64,000 bases of DNA from Paramacrobiotus metropolitanus (Eukaryota; Tardigrada; Eutardigrada; Parachela; Macrobiotidae). The notes beneath the pieces were generated by a model that did not search any database, was not told where the DNA came from, and worked only from the letters and a program-made list of their open reading frames with translations. Positions 62,869 to 64,000 of the stretch are shown here, in pieces (the stretch's first letter is position 1; each line of letters begins with the position of its first letter). The translations under genes were made by a program, and so were the position numbers. The stretch is taken from the NCBI RefSeq assembly GCF_019649055.1, contig NW_026570225.1, positions 1,178,001 through 1,242,000 on the forward strand. The letters run 5' to 3'.

Positions 62869-63219
62869 TTAAATGCGATGTACTTTACGTTTAACACGTT
62901 GTTTCTTCCGAACGCCTTCTCCTTCTTGTGAAGCTAGGCGTTTACCAATCGCCGCTCCTGCTTCTTTAATAACCCCGGTTGCTGCATCTTGCAAGTGAGG
63001 GGTGGCGGCTTCCAAAGCAGCTCTAGCATGCGGTGCGGCCTTGCGTAGTATCGGTTTGGCAAAACTGGTAATTTTGGCAAATAAATTCTTCAAAATTTGT
63101 GGGAATCCGGATCCATTTTGTAGTGTGCCACGATAGCGAATGAGAGCACTTCCTCCCGTTTGGCTTACGAAAACGTTTTCATAGCGTCGCGGGTCTGGGA
63201 CATAGGCAACGAGGGGCAT
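62869..63219 (-). CDS. Small basic, membrane-active/core protein (pVI/pX-like)
   Basis: 116 codons, intact. The middle has a Gly/Ser turn and an amphipathic stretch (GFPQILKNLFAKITSFAKPI), then an Ala-rich helix and a very basic tail (RKKQRVKRKVHR). This composition and its place between penton and hexon genes match the small capsid-interior proteins of adenovirus-like and Polinton elements. Sequence identity alone does not prove the assignment. Confidence 0.6.
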   Translation of the reverse strand: MPLVAYVPDPRRYENVFVSQTGGSALIRYRGTLQNGSGFPQILKNLFAKITSFAKPILRKAAPHARAALEAATPHLQDAATGVIKEAGAAIGKRLASQEGEGVRKKQRVKRKVHRI

Positions 63220-63311
63220 TTTCAGTACAAGCGTTGTGGCCGAAAATGTAGTTTTACTAGTGATTTTCCCGTCTGGAATTTAGCGTCGTCACCCAGGTCG
63301 TTGGCAATAGT

Positions 63312-64000
63312 TCAATGAATAGTTTCGAAATGTTGGCGTAATACGGGAACATAGTGGGGAATGTCGAAACGTGCTTCCACAATTTGGTTGACTTCCCCTC
63401 TAATAGGTACAGCGCGCAAAAACTGCGCGGCAGTATCACCAATCAGGCTGTAGTCTGCAACATCACTGTACAGAAACAGGCTTTGGTTCCCCAGCATGGT
63501 GTTCACCGGTCGTTCCGACAAGAAGGTGGTCAGTTTAGGTGGAGGAGCTTTACTGAGGAATGACAAGTACTTGATGCTACTGGTTTTGGTAACAAACGGA
63601 AAGGGTCCCAGTGCATTGGAGTGAGTTTCTGCGGGTACATCTGGTTTAAATTCCGCTTGTTCAAACCCTAGTATTTTTTGCAAGGTAACGGATCCAGGGG
63701 GAAACGTAACTGACACTCGATCGTTGCCAATAAGCAATTTCACTTGATGGTTTGTTGAGGTTAAAAATTGCAAGTTGAAAGCTTTGTTATCCGGCAAAGC
63801 ACTTTTATCCTGATGTACAGCGTCATCCACCATGTACGGTCCGATTGTAGGAGCTAAGTTGTTGACGGTTTGCAGTAAAAGCTCGGCATTCTTATAGTTT
63901 CCGGGAGGAACCGTCAAAATTTCTTGGTGCACAACGTAATTGACGCTATCAATAAAGTCTTCTTCTTTTTTAACCCGAAATTCGCGGACAATATCCAGCT
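63312..64000 (-). CDS. Penton-like minor capsid protein, partial
   Basis: The frame is open from the window edge to TGA at 63312 (about 229 residues visible). The N-terminus lies beyond the window, and the GTG at 63932 is internal. Strand-rich features fit a single jelly-roll penton base: ILTVPPGNYKN, VSVTFPPGSVTLQKILGF, LFLYSDVADYSLIGD, AAQFLRAVPI, FDIPHYVPV. It heads the minus-strand virion block. Confidence 0.8.
   Translation of the reverse strand, partial: LDIVREFRVKKEEDFIDSVNYVVHQEILTVPPGNYKNAELLLQTVNNLAPTIGPYMVDDAVHQDKSALPDNKAFNLQFLTSTNHQVKLLIGNDRVSVTFPPGSVTLQKILGFEQAEFKPDVPAETHSNALGPFPFVTKTSSIKYLSFLSKAPPPKLTTFLSERPVNTMLGNQSLFLYSDVADYSLIGDTAAQFLRAVPIRGEVNQIVEARFDIPHYVPVLRQHFETIH

Larger units (their letters stand above)
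54380..64000. mobile_element. Endogenous Polinton/adintovirus-like dsDNA element (right end outside window)
   Basis: A block of closely packed genes on both strands replaces intron-rich host sequence: protein-primed polymerase B, TBP homologue, uncharacterised Cys/His protein, PC4-like protein, adenain-like protease, F54H12.2-type capsid, small basic protein, penton-like protein. Polymerase, protease and two capsid genes together define the Polinton/Maverick-adintovirus group of animal viruses and elements. The left boundary is not fixed; it must lie after DGAT2 exon 2 (54035) and before about 54834, probably in the palindrome cluster. No integrase, ATPase or right terminus is in view. Several genes are broken, so this copy is an old or decaying insertion. 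Confidence 0.9.

Noticed and set aside
1-64000. CRISPR arrays, bacterial operons or rRNA genes
   Set aside because: The DNA is eukaryotic with spliceosomal introns. No direct-repeat/spacer array or rRNA signature was seen.

Overview
The window is nuclear DNA of an invertebrate animal. It carries intron-rich, conserved metazoan genes: TUT1, a two-pore potassium channel, a BTB-BACK protein, IMP4, RPS20, VPS13B and a DGAT2-family enzyme. All splice sites I resolved are GT-AG. The content suggests an ecdysozoan-type genome (a tardigrade is possible), but I cannot fix the species from sequence alone.

Layout. 1-2128: no supported gene. 2129-7424 (+): TUT1-like terminal nucleotidyltransferase in nine exons, with a hAT-type MITE in intron 3. 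9371-20891 (-): K2P channel in six exons, all phases closing to 660 residues. 20892-30054: about 9 kb without a supported gene, holding a fold-back repeat. 30055-33626 (+): BTB-BACK gene. 33864-36090 (-): IMP4, head to head with RPS20 (36514-37438, +). About 38598-39875 (+): unrecognised membrane or ER protein ending in KTEL. 40262-51348 (-): VPS13B. 53039-54035 (+): first two exons of a DGAT2-family acyltransferase. Its remaining exons are not in the window.

From about 54.4 kb to the right edge the DNA changes to compact, closely packed genes of an endogenous Polinton/adintovirus-like dsDNA element, apparently sitting in a DGAT2 intron. In order: palindrome cluster, protein-primed family B DNA polymerase (+, broken), a TATA-binding-protein homologue (-), an uncharacterised Cys/His-tailed protein (-), a divergent promoter region with a repeated palindrome, a PC4/p15 coactivator-like protein (+, one in-frame stop), then a virion block on the minus strand: adenain-like protease, F54H12.2-type capsid protein (frameshifted near its N-terminus), a small basic core/membrane-active protein, and a penton-like protein running off the window. 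No integrase or packaging ATPase is visible; they may lie to the right.

The standout is the element's own transcription kit: a two-repeat TBP fold and a PC4-like ssDNA-binding coactivator, plus an 18-nt palindromic motif found both upstream of the polymerase and between the divergent genes. This suggests that the element sets its own promoter recognition on host RNA polymerase II. The polymerase also has two 57-nt spliceosomal introns, one splitting the catalytic DTDS codons, so it must be expressed in the nucleus.
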